Notes: a model not told the origin generated them from the sequence alone. Counted from the first letter of the stretch, positions 41,025-50,663 are shown. The stretch: DNA of 64,000 nucleotides from Pegethrix bostrychoides GSE-TBD4-15B (GCA_019359155.1 JAHHHV010000077.1:48765-112764), one strand, 5' to 3'. Numbers and translations are program-made.

Positions 41025-41977
41025 TGCTCTCCTCTCTCGCCGCCGAGCTGCGCCAGTCTCTGAGTATTCTGCAAAAGCAGGAAATCCAGACTGCATCTGA
41101 GGTACTGTCTGGGGCGCTGGGCAAATCAGCAGCTGTACCAATCGGCGATGACTGCGCTGCCATTCCAGATGGCGACGGCTATTTGCTGCTAGCTGCCGAA
41201 GGAATGCTGCCAGAGCTAGTCGAAGCCGATCCTTGGTTTGCGGGCTGGTCTGCCGTCATGGTGAACGTCAGCGACATTGCCGCGATGGGCGGACGAGCGA
41301 TTGCAGTTGTTGACGCAATCTGGAGCCAGTCTCGCGAAACCGAGCTGATTTGGGCAGGCATGACTGCCGCCGCGCGGACTTATAGCGTGCCGATTGTGGG
41401 TGGCCATACCAATTGCCACAGTCCTTACAGCGCTCTGGCAGTGGCAATTTTGGGGCGGGCAAGGCAGCTCATCACCAGCTTTGATGCGCGAGCCGGAGAT
41501 GCGCTGCTGCTGGCTAGCGACTTTCGAGGCAAACCGCATCCAAGCTACCCGTTCTGGAATGCCGCCACCGACCGCGATCCAGCAGAGCTACGCCAAGCGC
41601 TGGCCATCTTGCCGCATCTGGCCGAAGCCGGACTCTGTGCAGCGGGCAAAGATGTCAGCATGGGCGGCATCTTAGGAACGCTGCTGATGCTGCTGGAGAC
41701 ATCGGGCTGTGGCGCAGTGCTCGACCTTGACCAGATTCCCTGCCCGCCTGAGCTGAGCCTCAATCACTGGCTGATTACCTTTCCCAGCTACGGCTTTCTA
41801 CTCAGCGTCTCGCCGCATCAGGTGGCTGCCGTTCGAGCTTGCTTTCAGCAGCAGGGCTTGCGATGCGAACAGGTGGGCAAAGTGCAAGCTGAGCCGGAAT
41901 TGCTGCTGCGATCTGCGTCTGAATCGCTTGTCTTTTGGGACTTTCGCCAGCAGCCGCTCACTGGCTTCCGCCACTAG
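41021..41977 (+). CDS. Nit1C AIR synthase-related protein, Sll0787 family
   Basis: 318 residues. PurM/SelD-like ATP-binding fold: IGDDCAAIPDGDGYLLLAAEGM, WSAVMVNVSDIAAMGGRAIAVVDA, VPIVGGHTNC, GKDVSMGGILGTLLMLLE. Such proteins phosphorylate a carbonyl or acid oxygen with ATP. The substrate in Nit1C is unknown. Ends 5 bp before the glycosyltransferase start. Confidence 0.9.
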   Translation: MMLSSLAAELRQSLSILQKQEIQTASEVLSGALGKSAAVPIGDDCAAIPDGDGYLLLAAEGMLPELVEADPWFAGWSAVMVNVSDIAAMGGRAIAVVDAIWSQSRETELIWAGMTAAARTYSVPIVGGHTNCHSPYSALAVAILGRARQLITSFDARAGDALLLASDFRGKPHPSYPFWNAATDRDPAELRQALAILPHLAEAGLCAAGKDVSMGGILGTLLMLLETSGCGAVLDLDQIPCPPELSLNHWLITFPSYGFLLSVSPHQVAAVRACFQQQGLRCEQVGKVQAEPELLLRSASESLVFWDFRQQPLTGFRH

Positions 41978-41982
41978 CCCCG

Positions 41983-43143
41983 ATGCCTGAACGCCCCCTC
42001 CGCATTGCCCTACTCACCTACTCCACCCAGCCCAGAGGCAGCGTCCTACATACGCTAGAGCTGGCCGAGGCGCTGCATCATTTGGGACATTCGGTCTGCA
42101 TCTATGCGCTCGACAAAACTGGAGATGGCTTTGACTATCCGCTCTCCTGTGACGTAAAACTGATTGCGGCAGCGGCAGCTCCCAGTCAGATGGAGGCGTT
42201 AATTCAGCAGCGAATTGCGGAATTTGTGGCGCAGCTCAGCGATGATAGCCTGCAATACGACTGCTACCATGCTCAAGACTGCATTGGCGCAAATGCTTTA
42301 GCGATGCTGGTAACGCAGCAAAAAATTCCGCATTTTGTCCGTACCGTGCACCATATCGAAGACTACAGCAGTCTATATTTGCAGCAATGCCAGGATCGAT
42401 CGATTCGGGCGGCCAAGCTCTGCTTTTGCGTCAGCGAGCATTGGCAGCTTGAACTCCAGCGGCAGTATCAAATTCAGGCGCTGCGAGTCCTAAACGGCGT
42501 GAACCTGCGCCGATTTTCTGCACCGACTAGTGCTGAAGCAGATCTCCAGGCGAATCTTCGAGCCAACCTCAAAGCAAATCTCGGCTTGCAGGGCTGGCCA
42601 ATCTATCTGACCGTTGGCGGCATCGAACCCCGCAAAAACTCGCTCGCTCTGCTGAGAGCCTTTCACCAAATCCGAGCCGAATATCCGCAGGCTCAGCTGG
42701 TGATCGCAGGTGGAGCCACCCTATTTGACTATCAACTCTATCGCGATGCCTTTTTTGACCTAGCGCGACAGCTGAAGTTGGAGCCGTCGCTACGGCTTCC
42801 TGGTGTAATTTCTCACGCAGAACTGCCGCTGCTCTATCGCTGCGCCGATGCCTTCGTCTTTCCCTCGCTCAAAGAAGGCTGGGGGCTGGTTGTGCTGGAG
42901 GCGATTGCTTCAGGGCTACCCGTGATTACCGCCAATCAGGCGCCGTTTACCGAATTTTTATCAGCAGATCAGGCGCTTCTGGTCGATCCTCTGTCAATTG
43001 ACGCGATTGCGGCAGCGATGAAAACTGCAATTTCGTCTCAGCGCCATGCTCTCGTTCAGGAGAGTCAGCTTGTTTTATCTCAATATAGCTGGGAGGCATC
43101 TGCAAAGCTGCATTTGCAGTATTATCGGCAGCCGCTGCCATAA
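41983..43143 (+). CDS. Nit1C glycosyltransferase, MSMEG_0565 family
   Basis: 386 residues from ATG 41983, 5 bp after the preceding stop; an upstream in-frame start overlaps that gene. GT-B, family 4: LLTYSTQPRGSVLHTLELAEAL, LTVGGIEPRKNSLALLRAF, VFPSLKEGWGLVVLEAIASGLPVI with the E-x7-E donor motif. Last recognised gene of the cluster. A 12-bp-period (L-(R/K)-A-N) repeat lies near residue 190. Confidence 0.9.
   Translation: MPERPLRIALLTYSTQPRGSVLHTLELAEALHHLGHSVCIYALDKTGDGFDYPLSCDVKLIAAAAAPSQMEALIQQRIAEFVAQLSDDSLQYDCYHAQDCIGANALAMLVTQQKIPHFVRTVHHIEDYSSLYLQQCQDRSIRAAKLCFCVSEHWQLELQRQYQIQALRVLNGVNLRRFSAPTSAEADLQANLRANLKANLGLQGWPIYLTVGGIEPRKNSLALLRAFHQIRAEYPQAQLVIAGGATLFDYQLYRDAFFDLARQLKLEPSLRLPGVISHAELPLLYRCADAFVFPSLKEGWGLVVLEAIASGLPVITANQAPFTEFLSADQALLVDPLSIDAIAAAMKTAISSQRHALVQESQLVLSQYSWEASAKLHLQYYRQPLP
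42547..42582. repeat. Imperfect 12-bp tandem repeat
   Basis: Three diverged units encode QANLRANLKANL in the Nit1C glycosyltransferase, between its two Rossmann domains. Confidence 0.65.
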
Positions 43144-43236
43144 TCAGGCCACAGCAATCCTAGGTGATTGGAGGCCGGCGGAGGTGACTGGCCCCGCATT
43201 TCGGCATAGCATAGGGTGAGCTGGCGATTTGCGCTC

Positions 43237-43242
43237 TATAAT
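43237..43242 (+). promoter_or_regulatory. -10 element of permease gene
   Basis: Consensus TATAAT 25 bp before ATG 43267; no clear -35, so only the -10 is called. Confidence 0.4.
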
Positions 43243-43266
43243 CAGCGCAGGTGAATTGGGATAGCT

Positions 43267-44046
43267 ATGAATCTGGCTCGAACATCGGTAATTGCCTCAA
43301 ACCTGTTTCGCGAAGTCATTCGAGATCGGGTGCTGTATTTGCTGCTGCTCTATGGCCTGATTATGGCAGCGGCTTCTCAGCTTTTGCCCAGAATAGCGGC
43401 TAACACGCAGGACAAAATTCTGCTGGATCTGGGCATCGCCGCGATCGGCATTTTGGCGCTGCTGATTGCTGTCTTCGTCGGCACGGGGCTGGTGCAGAAG
43501 GAAATCGAAAAGCGCACCGTGCTGGTGATGATCGCCAAGCCGATTAGCGCCGCCGAGTTTATTGTCGGCAAGCACTGGGGGCTGACGGGCGTTTTAGCGC
43601 TGTTGGTAACCGTGATGACCGCGATGTTTTGGGGGTTGCTTCAGTTTCAGCAGATTCCATTTCCGATGCTGAGTCTGGGAATTGCGGCGCTGTTTCAGAT
43701 CTTAGAGCTGGCTTTAATTACGGCAGTGGCAATTCTATTGGGCGTACTGACGAGTCCAATTCTGGCAATGCTGCTGAGCCTGGCAGTCTACCTAATGGGG
43801 CATCTCAGCCGCGATCTGCTGGCGCTGGGCAAGCTGGTGCCGGATGCCACCTTTCAGCAAGTGACGAAAATCCTCTACCTGATTTTGCCTGACCTGTCGC
43901 GGCTTGACTGGAAAAACCAGGCGGTCTATGGCATGAACCTAATGCCTGCTCCGCTAGAGCTAGCCGGACATGCGGCCTACGGGCTGCTCTACACGTCACT
44001 GCTGCTGGCGATTGCTACGTTTATTTTTTCCCGCCGCCAGTTTTGA
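43267..44046 (+). CDS. ABC-2 type transporter permease
   Basis: 259 residues with six hydrophobic segments (for example LLLYGLIMAAASQLLPRI, IAAIGILALLIAVFVGTGL, LLLAIATFIFS). The loop VQKEIEKRTVLVMIAKPISAAEFIVGK is the marker of ABC-2 permeases related to NosY/multicopper-maturation type. No ATPase gene is adjacent, so its partner is elsewhere. Convergent with the DUF1622 gene. Confidence 0.85.
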   Translation: MNLARTSVIASNLFREVIRDRVLYLLLLYGLIMAAASQLLPRIAANTQDKILLDLGIAAIGILALLIAVFVGTGLVQKEIEKRTVLVMIAKPISAAEFIVGKHWGLTGVLALLVTVMTAMFWGLLQFQQIPFPMLSLGIAALFQILELALITAVAILLGVLTSPILAMLLSLAVYLMGHLSRDLLALGKLVPDATFQQVTKILYLILPDLSRLDWKNQAVYGMNLMPAPLELAGHAAYGLLYTSLLLAIATFIFSRRQF

Positions 44047-44050
44047 CCAA

Positions 44051-44072
44051 TTCTAGGCCAGTTCTAGGCCAG
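44051..44072. repeat. 11-bp tandem duplication at a stop codon
   Basis: TTCTAGGCCAG twice. The second copy carries the TAG stop of the DUF1622 gene, the first lies beyond it. Confidence 0.8.
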
Positions 44073-44471
44073 CGGATCTTCTGGAACCGCACCTCCATCA
44101 GCCACAACTGCTCTTTCAAGCTCATATTCTGCCTCTATTTCTTTACCCAGAAAGTAGTTGAGCAGAGTTCTGACGACAGCAATCACCGCCAGCTTGCCCA
44201 ACTCCTCCAGAGACGGAGAAATGGTCGTCGAGAGCACGTCGGAGCCTAGCTGAAACTCTAGCGCCAGCGCCAACCACATCCCGAACCGCAGCCGCACTCG
44301 ATTGAACGCATGGGCGGTACTGTCTGAATAGCGGCGGTTGCGGGCAACGGCTAGCTGAGCGGTTTTGACAAATCCGACAATCACACAGAAAACAGAAACT
44401 GCCTCCAGCACAAATCGACTGATATTCACCAGTCCGTACAGACCTGCCTCTAGCAGTTCAATCCATTCCAT
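44064..44471 (-). CDS. DUF1622 family membrane protein
   Basis: 135 residues. Three hydrophobic segments; core VRLRFGMWLALALEFQLGSDVLSTTISPSLEELGKLAVIAVVRTLLNYFL matches the DUF1622 family of small inner-membrane proteins. Function unknown. Downstream of gloB on the same strand, 56 bp apart. Confidence 0.85.
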   Translation of the reverse strand: MEWIELLEAGLYGLVNISRFVLEAVSVFCVIVGFVKTAQLAVARNRRYSDSTAHAFNRVRLRFGMWLALALEFQLGSDVLSTTISPSLEELGKLAVIAVVRTLLNYFLGKEIEAEYELERAVVADGGAVPEDPLA

Positions 44472-44517
44472 CTGTTAGTTCCTTGCACGCTTCACGATTT
44501 GGAATCTGCTGCGTCTC

Positions 44518-44540
44518 TAAAACATATCTAAAACATATCT
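44518..44540. repeat. 11-bp tandem duplication at gloB stop
   Basis: CTAAAACATAT twice across and just beyond the gloB stop codon. Confidence 0.8.
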
Positions 44541-45331
44541 CTCAGGCCGCGCAGCTTAGCAAAGCCCCGCACCGGATCAAGGCTCTGGGTGGCGGCTTGC
44601 AGAGGCGCTGCATCCCAGCGCAAAAACGGATTGGTCTGCTTCTCAACGCCCAGCCAAGTTGGTACAGTGGCCTCTGCGCGTTGACGCGCCTGCTTGACCT
44701 GCTCAACGCGATCTTGTAGCGCTAAATTCTGGCGATCGACCGTCAGGGCAAACTGCAAATTTTTGAGCGTGTACTCATGGGCACACCACACGCGCGTTTG
44801 ATCCGGCAGCGCCCGCAGATGACTGAGCGACTCTACCATCTGGCTAGGCGTACCCTCAAATAGCCTGCCGCAGCCGCCCGCAAACAGCGTGTCGCCGCAA
44901 AACAATTCGCCCGCTGGCTCGCTGATTACATCTGTCACAGATGCTACATCTGCCACAGGCGCAAAATAGTAGGCAATATGGGCGCGGGTATGACCTGGCA
45001 CAAACAGCACCTCTGCCAGTCGCCCACCAAAGCTAACCTGGTCGCCCTGCTGCAAAAACACCTGCTGCCCCGGAATTCGTCCCCGATCTTCAGCCCCACC
45101 GTAGATGGTTGTCTGCGGGAACTGCCTCAACAAGGCCAGATTGCCGCCCACATGGTCGCTATGATGGTGCGTGTTGAAAATAGCGCTCAGCGATGCTCCC
45201 AGCTTTTCGAGCAGCTGCAAAACGGGCTGTGCCTCTGCCGGGTCAACAACAGCCGCCAGATTTTGCTCAGCATCGTGCAGTAAAAAAATATAGTTGTCAG
45301 ATAAAACTGGAATTCGATGAATCTGCATCAC
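44528..45331 (-). CDS. gloB: Hydroxyacylglutathione hydrolase (glyoxalase II)
   Basis: 267 residues. Metallo-beta-lactamase fold with [12 protein letters not shown] zinc motif, [44 protein letters not shown] and the family C-terminal segment NPFLRWD. Hydrolyses S-lactoylglutathione to lactate in methylglyoxal detoxification. Loop between strands is lengthened by a VTDV repeat. Confidence 0.94.
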   Translation of the reverse strand: MMQIHRIPVLSDNYIFLLHDAEQNLAAVVDPAEAQPVLQLLEKLGASLSAIFNTHHHSDHVGGNLALLRQFPQTTIYGGAEDRGRIPGQQVFLQQGDQVSFGGRLAEVLFVPGHTRAHIAYYFAPVADVASVTDVISEPAGELFCGDTLFAGGCGRLFEGTPSQMVESLSHLRALPDQTRVWCAHEYTLKNLQFALTVDRQNLALQDRVEQVKQARQRAEATVPTWLGVEKQTNPFLRWDAAPLQAATQSLDPVRGFAKLRGLRDMF

Positions 45332-45553
45332 TCACCTTGCTCACGCTAAATTACCTAGATCTCTGAACGAATTTCATGCATCTCAGTGCTTATACGCTGG
45401 CTGGCTACAGTTTGCCTCGCTAGAAATAGATTCACAGCTTTATATATGCTTCATGACTTAATTAAGCTTCCTTTGCCTAAACAATGCAGCGTAAATTGCA
45501 AGATAAAGCAGGGAACAGATAAAGTATCGCAGTTTACGGTATTGGAAAGCACT

Positions 45554-45760
45554 ATGGTTTGGGTCACTGAAAAACGCTCAAATATGCCAGTTCAATCTTT
45601 AGTTGAACAGATTATTGCTGATGAATGCCTCAGTCGGTATGAGTATCTGCACCTCACCTCAACAATCTTAGCTGACTATCAGCTTAGCGATGAAGACCGT
45701 CGCCAAATTGGCCGCCTCCTCGACTATGTGCAGATTGGCCGGATCCGGCTGGTTGATTAG
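45554..45760 (+). CDS. Small conserved cyanobacterial protein
   Basis: 68 residues from ATG 45554 (ATG 45584 also possible). Helical, core SLVEQIIADECLSRYEYLHL and DEDRRQIGRLLDYVQIGRI resembles short TerB-like proteins found across cyanobacteria that I recall only as hypothetical. No signal peptide. An upstream extension of the frame looks non-coding. Precedes the exopolysaccharide group. Confidence 0.7.
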   Translation: MVWVTEKRSNMPVQSLVEQIIADECLSRYEYLHLTSTILADYQLSDEDRRQIGRLLDYVQIGRIRLVD

Positions 45761-45925
45761 TCGGCTCAAAGCCACAAATTTCAAGTTTTCCCTGAAGAGA
45801 ATGCCTTGCGGTCTGCGCCGTAGGGCTTTTGTTTGGCTTACCAATTTCGCGGGCATTCTGAAGAGGCCGTTTCGGCTAATTCTACAGCCTTGTTCAGTCC
45901 GTCAGCCGTTCTGAGATTCAGCCCT

Positions 45926-47194
45926 ATGCGCCTTGATCTAACTCAGCCTTGTCTGCCTGCTTTATCTCAGCCCAGCCTCAAGATTTCAATCCTGGTCAGC
46001 GATCTCTCAAAAAGCGGTGCGGGGCGTTGGGGCGGTGCAGTCCGGCCTTTTTTGCTGGCACAGGCGCTGCGGCAAGCTGGATATACGACTGAACTGATTG
46101 GATTTACTGAGGGCGAGGCTGCGGTGGTTTCCACGCCCGAACTGCCGGTAAAATCAGTGCAAGGCCGCCTCTATCCGCAGTTTTGCGGCTCTGCTCATAA
46201 ATTACTTCAGCAAATAGAGGGCGACATTCTCTATGCCTATAAGCCCAAGCCTAGCAGTTTCGGCTTGGCGCTAATCCACAGGCTGACGACTCGCAAACCG
46301 CTGATTTTGGACATTGATGATTGGGAGCTGAGTTGGCACGGTGGCGATGACTATCGCTACCAATGGGGCATCAAATCCTCGATCAGAGATTTTCTGATGC
46401 CAGCAGGAGCCTTACGACAACCGGATCATCCGCTTTACCTACAGCGAATGGAAACCCTGATCCGGCAGGCAGATGCCGTTACGGTTCACAACCAGTTTTT
46501 GGCCCAGCGCTTTGGCGGTGCGTTTGTGCCCAACGGTAAAGATGTCAAACTGTTTGACCCGCAGCAATACGGCAGTCAGGCTCTCAAGCAGCGCTATGGC
46601 TTAGCCAACTACCGAACGCTGATGTTTCCAGGTGCGCCTCGCCCCTATAAGGGCCTAGAAGATGTCCTAGCGGCGCTGGATCTGCTCGATCAGCCTGATC
46701 TGCGGCTGGTGATTGTTGGAGGTAGTCCGTATGACGACTACGACCAGCATCTGATGCAGCAGTGGAGTCATCGGATTATTCAGCTGCCGCGCCAGCCTGC
46801 CGATCAGATGCCCGAAATTGTGGCTGCTGCCGATGTGATTGTGGTGCCCCAGCGCGATACAGCAGCGACGCGCGCTCAGTTTCCGCTGAAGCTGACAGAC
46901 GGCATGGCGATGGCGAAACCCGTCTTGGCTTCGCGAGTGGGGGATATTCCCTCTATTCTGGCCGATACAGGCTACCTGGTTGATCCAGATGCCCCCGATC
47001 AGCTGGCCACAGCAATCCAGAGTATCTTTGCCGATCCAGCAGCAGCAGCGCACAAAGGGCTATCTGCCAGGGCACGATGCGTTGAGCATTACAGCATTGA
47101 GGCAATGTCAAAGCGCTTAGCTGGCGTGATATCTAATTTGGTTGACCCGTCAGAAAAGTTTACAAGGCGCTGTTCTGGGGCATCCTACAGCTAG
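45926..47194 (+). CDS. Glycosyltransferase, family 4 type
   Basis: 422 residues from ATG 45926. GT-B fold: ILVSDLSKSGAGRWGGAVRPFLLAQAL, DIDDWELSWHGGDDYRY, VPNGKDVKLF, FPGAPRPYKGLEDVLAAL, VIVVPQRDTAATRAQFPLKL, MAMAKPVLAS. Donor unknown. 57 bp before an ABC exporter and followed by a second glycosyltransferase, which suggests a polysaccharide or glycolipid pathway. Confidence 0.85.
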   Translation: MRLDLTQPCLPALSQPSLKISILVSDLSKSGAGRWGGAVRPFLLAQALRQAGYTTELIGFTEGEAAVVSTPELPVKSVQGRLYPQFCGSAHKLLQQIEGDILYAYKPKPSSFGLALIHRLTTRKPLILDIDDWELSWHGGDDYRYQWGIKSSIRDFLMPAGALRQPDHPLYLQRMETLIRQADAVTVHNQFLAQRFGGAFVPNGKDVKLFDPQQYGSQALKQRYGLANYRTLMFPGAPRPYKGLEDVLAALDLLDQPDLRLVIVGGSPYDDYDQHLMQQWSHRIIQLPRQPADQMPEIVAAADVIVVPQRDTAATRAQFPLKLTDGMAMAKPVLASRVGDIPSILADTGYLVDPDAPDQLATAIQSIFADPAAAAHKGLSARARCVEHYSIEAMSKRLAGVISNLVDPSEKFTRRCSGASYS

Positions 47195-47251
47195 GAGTCT
47201 TGTGCATTTCGCCACAGCATACCCCCACTTGTCTATCGTTGGAGCGTTTGT

Positions 47252-49369
47252 ATGTCCGTCCATCCCCTGTTGTTCAATTTGTTCCGTCGCTATCCGCGTC
47301 TGATTGCTCTCAATATTTTACTGGGGTTTTCTGGAGCGCTATTTAACGGCGTGAGCACAGCCTTAATTATTCCGGTGCTGCTGAGCTTTCTGGGCCAGTC
47401 TGTAGCAACTAAAGGCGCACCGCCAATTATTCAGTCCCTACTTACGCCGTTTCAAGGCCAAGCGGGGGACTACAGCCTGCTGCTGATGACGGGGGCAATT
47501 CTACTCACGCTCATCTTTAAAAACTTAGCAACTTACTGTAGTTCACTCACCTCCAGTAAACTTAAGCGCGTAGTAGCCAACGATCTACGTGAGCAGGGGC
47601 TACAGATGCTCCTAGAAGTTGATATTGATTATTTTGTCAAAACTGGAATTGGAGATATTAGTAATCGTTTAAACAATGAGCTAACCCGAACCGCCAGTAT
47701 TATCAGTATCTACGCCAGAATTGCTACAGTCATTGCAACACTGCTTGTCTTTGTTTTCATCTTAATCTCTTTGTCATGGCAGCTAACGATTATTGCAACC
47801 TTGCTCATGCTGGCTGTGGCGCTTGTGAGTCGCGGCAGCATTATTCGCTCTAAAAAATTTGGCAGGGAATTTTCTGAAGCGTCCAAAAGATATTCTTCAG
47901 GTATTCTAGATATACTTTATGGAATGCGCCTCGTTAGATCGAGTGCCACTGAGACGCAGGAGCTTCAGAATGCTAAACGACAAATCTTTAACCGTGAGCA
48001 AGCTGAATTTCGGCTCCAGGCTGTAACCGCCCTCATCGAGCCTATCAGTGAAGTTACTGGCATTCTGGCCTTACTCTGCATCGTCTATATTGGCAAGACC
48101 TTCCTAGTCAACCAAGTTGAAACCTTTTCAGCTGTCTTGTTGACCTATCTGTTTATTTTGTTTCGGACACTGCCCCTCGTTGCTCAACTCAACAGTGCGC
48201 GCAGTCAGCTATCCAGCCTAGTTCCAAGCCTAGAGATCTCCTCCGACTTTTTGCGTCGAGACAATAAGTCTTTTATGAGCAACGGCAGCGAAGCATTTAC
48301 AGCGCTGCATACAGGCATTCATTTTAATCAAATTTCGTTTGCCTATCCAGGTCAGGAAAAACAGGTTCTGCGCGAAGTCAATCTCTATCTGCCACGCAAT
48401 CAAACGTTAGCGCTCGTGGGTACATCGGGTGCCGGAAAATCGACGCTGGCTGATTTACTACCGCGATTCTATGACCCATGCCAGGGCAATATCTCAATCG
48501 ATGGCCGTGATCTGCGCGACTGGGATATTCAGAGTCTTCGACGGGCGATGGGCATTGTTAGTCAAGATACATTTCTTTTCAATCTGTCAGTACGCGAGAA
48601 CATTGCCTATGGCTGTCCAACTGCGACTGACGATCAAGTTATCAATGCAGCCAAACGGGCTAACGCCTATGAATTCATCGTGCAGCTGCCTTCAGGATTT
48701 GAAACCAAAATTGGCGATCGGGGCTTGTTGCTCTCCGGCGGACAGCGGCAGCGAATTGCCATTGCACGGGCACTCGTCCAGAATCCTGAGATTTTGATTT
48801 TAGATGAGGCAACCAGCGCGCTGGATACGGTTTCAGAACGCTTGGTGCAAGAAGCGATTGAACATTTAAGCCACAACCGCACAACGCTGGTGATCGCGCA
48901 TCGTCTGTCTACGGTGCAGAAAGCAGATCAAATTGCCGTGATGGATCAAGGGCGTGTTGTTGAACTGGGCACACATGAACAACTCTTGGCAAAGAACGGC
49001 TACTACAGGCAGCTCTGTGAGATGCAGTTTAGCAGTATGAGTGACATTAGGGCAGTGCCAGGTCTGAATCAGGAGTTGCTCGCTCAGCAATCGTATGAGC
49101 TGCGTTCTCATTTGAACAGCTTAGTTGGTGCGCTAGGTCTGGTCGTAGAGGGAGTTGTAGAATCGCCTGAGGAGCAGCAAGAGTGGATAAGAGCGGCTTA
49201 TCGAGCCGCAATAGATATCGTCGAAAATACTAACTCGCAATACAAATCTGGCTGTCAACCTAATCATCCGTCCAGCCATCTGCCAGATCAAAGCGCTCAA
49301 TCTAAAAGTTGTATTGTCAACTCTGAAGCTCATCAAGCAGATAAATTGGACAGAGTTGGTCTGCGCTGA
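47252..49369 (+). CDS. ABC exporter (HepA/MsbA-like) with degenerate kinase-dimerisation-like C-terminal tail
   Basis: 705 residues. Six-helix exporter domain about 1-310, then NBD with Walker A GTSGAGKST, signature LSGGQRQRIAIARAL, Walker B ILILDEATSALD, His switch VIAHRLS. Resembles HepA-type exporters of cyanobacterial exopolysaccharide. After about residue 600 a further roughly 100 residues follow. SYELRSHLNSLVGALGLVVE plus SPEEQQEWIRAAYRAAIDIVEN aligns by eye with cyanobacterial histidine-kinase DHp helices, but Tyr stands where the phospho-His would be. The gene is more A+T rich than its neighbours. Confidence 0.88.
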   Translation: MSVHPLLFNLFRRYPRLIALNILLGFSGALFNGVSTALIIPVLLSFLGQSVATKGAPPIIQSLLTPFQGQAGDYSLLLMTGAILLTLIFKNLATYCSSLTSSKLKRVVANDLREQGLQMLLEVDIDYFVKTGIGDISNRLNNELTRTASIISIYARIATVIATLLVFVFILISLSWQLTIIATLLMLAVALVSRGSIIRSKKFGREFSEASKRYSSGILDILYGMRLVRSSATETQELQNAKRQIFNREQAEFRLQAVTALIEPISEVTGILALLCIVYIGKTFLVNQVETFSAVLLTYLFILFRTLPLVAQLNSARSQLSSLVPSLEISSDFLRRDNKSFMSNGSEAFTALHTGIHFNQISFAYPGQEKQVLREVNLYLPRNQTLALVGTSGAGKSTLADLLPRFYDPCQGNISIDGRDLRDWDIQSLRRAMGIVSQDTFLFNLSVRENIAYGCPTATDDQVINAAKRANAYEFIVQLPSGFETKIGDRGLLLSGGQRQRIAIARALVQNPEILILDEATSALDTVSERLVQEAIEHLSHNRTTLVIAHRLSTVQKADQIAVMDQGRVVELGTHEQLLAKNGYYRQLCEMQFSSMSDIRAVPGLNQELLAQQSYELRSHLNSLVGALGLVVEGVVESPEEQQEWIRAAYRAAIDIVENTNSQYKSGCQPNHPSSHLPDQSAQSKSCIVNSEAHQADKLDRVGLR

Positions 49370-49481
49370 GCTGTTTAAGCAGCGATAGACAGGCATAGAT
49401 ATCAACTGTATAGGCTCAGATCGAGTCTCACTGAAGCCATAGGGGAACAGTAAAGCATAGATTCTCTAGCTTCTCTCAATT

Positions 49482-50663
49482 ATGAATCTGAATAAAAAGA
49501 AGATCGCTGTATATTATCCTGCCTTTTTAGGAGGAGGTGCTGAAGCCGTTGGGCTTTGGATGCTGGAAGCGCTACAGCATCGCCATCAGGTCACCCTCTT
49601 CACGATTGCACAGATTGATTTTGACAAGCTGAATGTTATGTACGGCACTCAGCTCTCAGCTGAGAAAATTCAAATTGAACCTTTGGTGACTGGGCTGTCT
49701 GAAAAGCTGATTAATCTCCTGATTTCTAACAGTCAGTTTTGCCGAATGAGCCTATTTCATGCGCTGCTTCGTAGGTTGAAGAGCCAGAAAGATCGGTATG
49801 ATTTGCTGATTTCAGCCTACAACGCAGTCGACTTAGGAAAGCCTGGGATTCAATATGTGCATTGGGTTAAAGTTTTGGAAGGCAACGCTTTTTATGAGAG
49901 GATATCTGACTTTTCGTTAGAACAGCTCAGGCAAAATACATTTATCACCAATTCTGCGACCGTCGCAGCCTGCATTCAGAAAGAATATGATCGCCCTTCC
50001 AGATTGATCTATCCCCCGGTGGTACTGAGTGATACACCAACAGCCTGGGTGCAGAAGGACGACGCATTTATTTGCAGCGGCAGGCTTACCGTGGCCAAAG
50101 AGCCGCATCGTGCCATTCAGATTCTTCAGCAGGTGCGGCAGCAGGGCTTTGATGTCAAGCTACATCTGACGGGCGGCGGTGGCGGCATCTATGCCTGGAA
50201 ATATCAGCGATATTTGAAGCAGCTGGTGAATCAAAATGCAGACTGGGTTACGCTGCATGAAAACTTAAGCTACGAGCAGTATGCTGATATTCTAGGGCGC
50301 TGCAAATATGGAATCCACTACAAGCAAGAGCCATTTGGCATCTCGATTGCTGAGATGGTTAAAGCAGGCGCTGTTCCGTTCGTCCGTAGCCAGGGTGGGC
50401 AGGTAGAAATTGTTGGATCTCACAACACTGATTTGCTATTCGCTAATGAGTCTGAGGCTGTTGCCCAGATCGTCAGCGTCCTGCAAAATGCCCAGAAGCA
50501 GGCAGCATTGCAGGACGCTTTGATGGCACAGCGTCAGATGTTTTCAACCGAACGATTCATGGCGGAATTTAACCAGGCCGTGGATGATCACTTCCAGAGG
50601 CAGGTTTCAACAGCATTGAATCAACCAGATTTTGAAACTGTAATATTCCCAAGATTGGCTTAG
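49482..50663 (+). CDS. Glycosyltransferase, family 4 type
   Basis: 393 residues. KKIAVYYPAFLGGGAEAVGLWML, FICSGRLTVAKEPHRAIQIL, VKLHLTGGGGG, CKYGIHYKQEPFGISIAEMVKAGAVPFV: GT-B with a C-terminal nucleotide-sugar site similar to ALG11-like enzymes. Downstream of the ABC exporter on the same strand (112 bp). Composition like the exporter, so the two may have arrived together. Confidence 0.85.
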   Translation: MNLNKKKIAVYYPAFLGGGAEAVGLWMLEALQHRHQVTLFTIAQIDFDKLNVMYGTQLSAEKIQIEPLVTGLSEKLINLLISNSQFCRMSLFHALLRRLKSQKDRYDLLISAYNAVDLGKPGIQYVHWVKVLEGNAFYERISDFSLEQLRQNTFITNSATVAACIQKEYDRPSRLIYPPVVLSDTPTAWVQKDDAFICSGRLTVAKEPHRAIQILQQVRQQGFDVKLHLTGGGGGIYAWKYQRYLKQLVNQNADWVTLHENLSYEQYADILGRCKYGIHYKQEPFGISIAEMVKAGAVPFVRSQGGQVEIVGSHNTDLLFANESEAVAQIVSVLQNAQKQAALQDALMAQRQMFSTERFMAEFNQAVDDHFQRQVSTALNQPDFETVIFPRLA

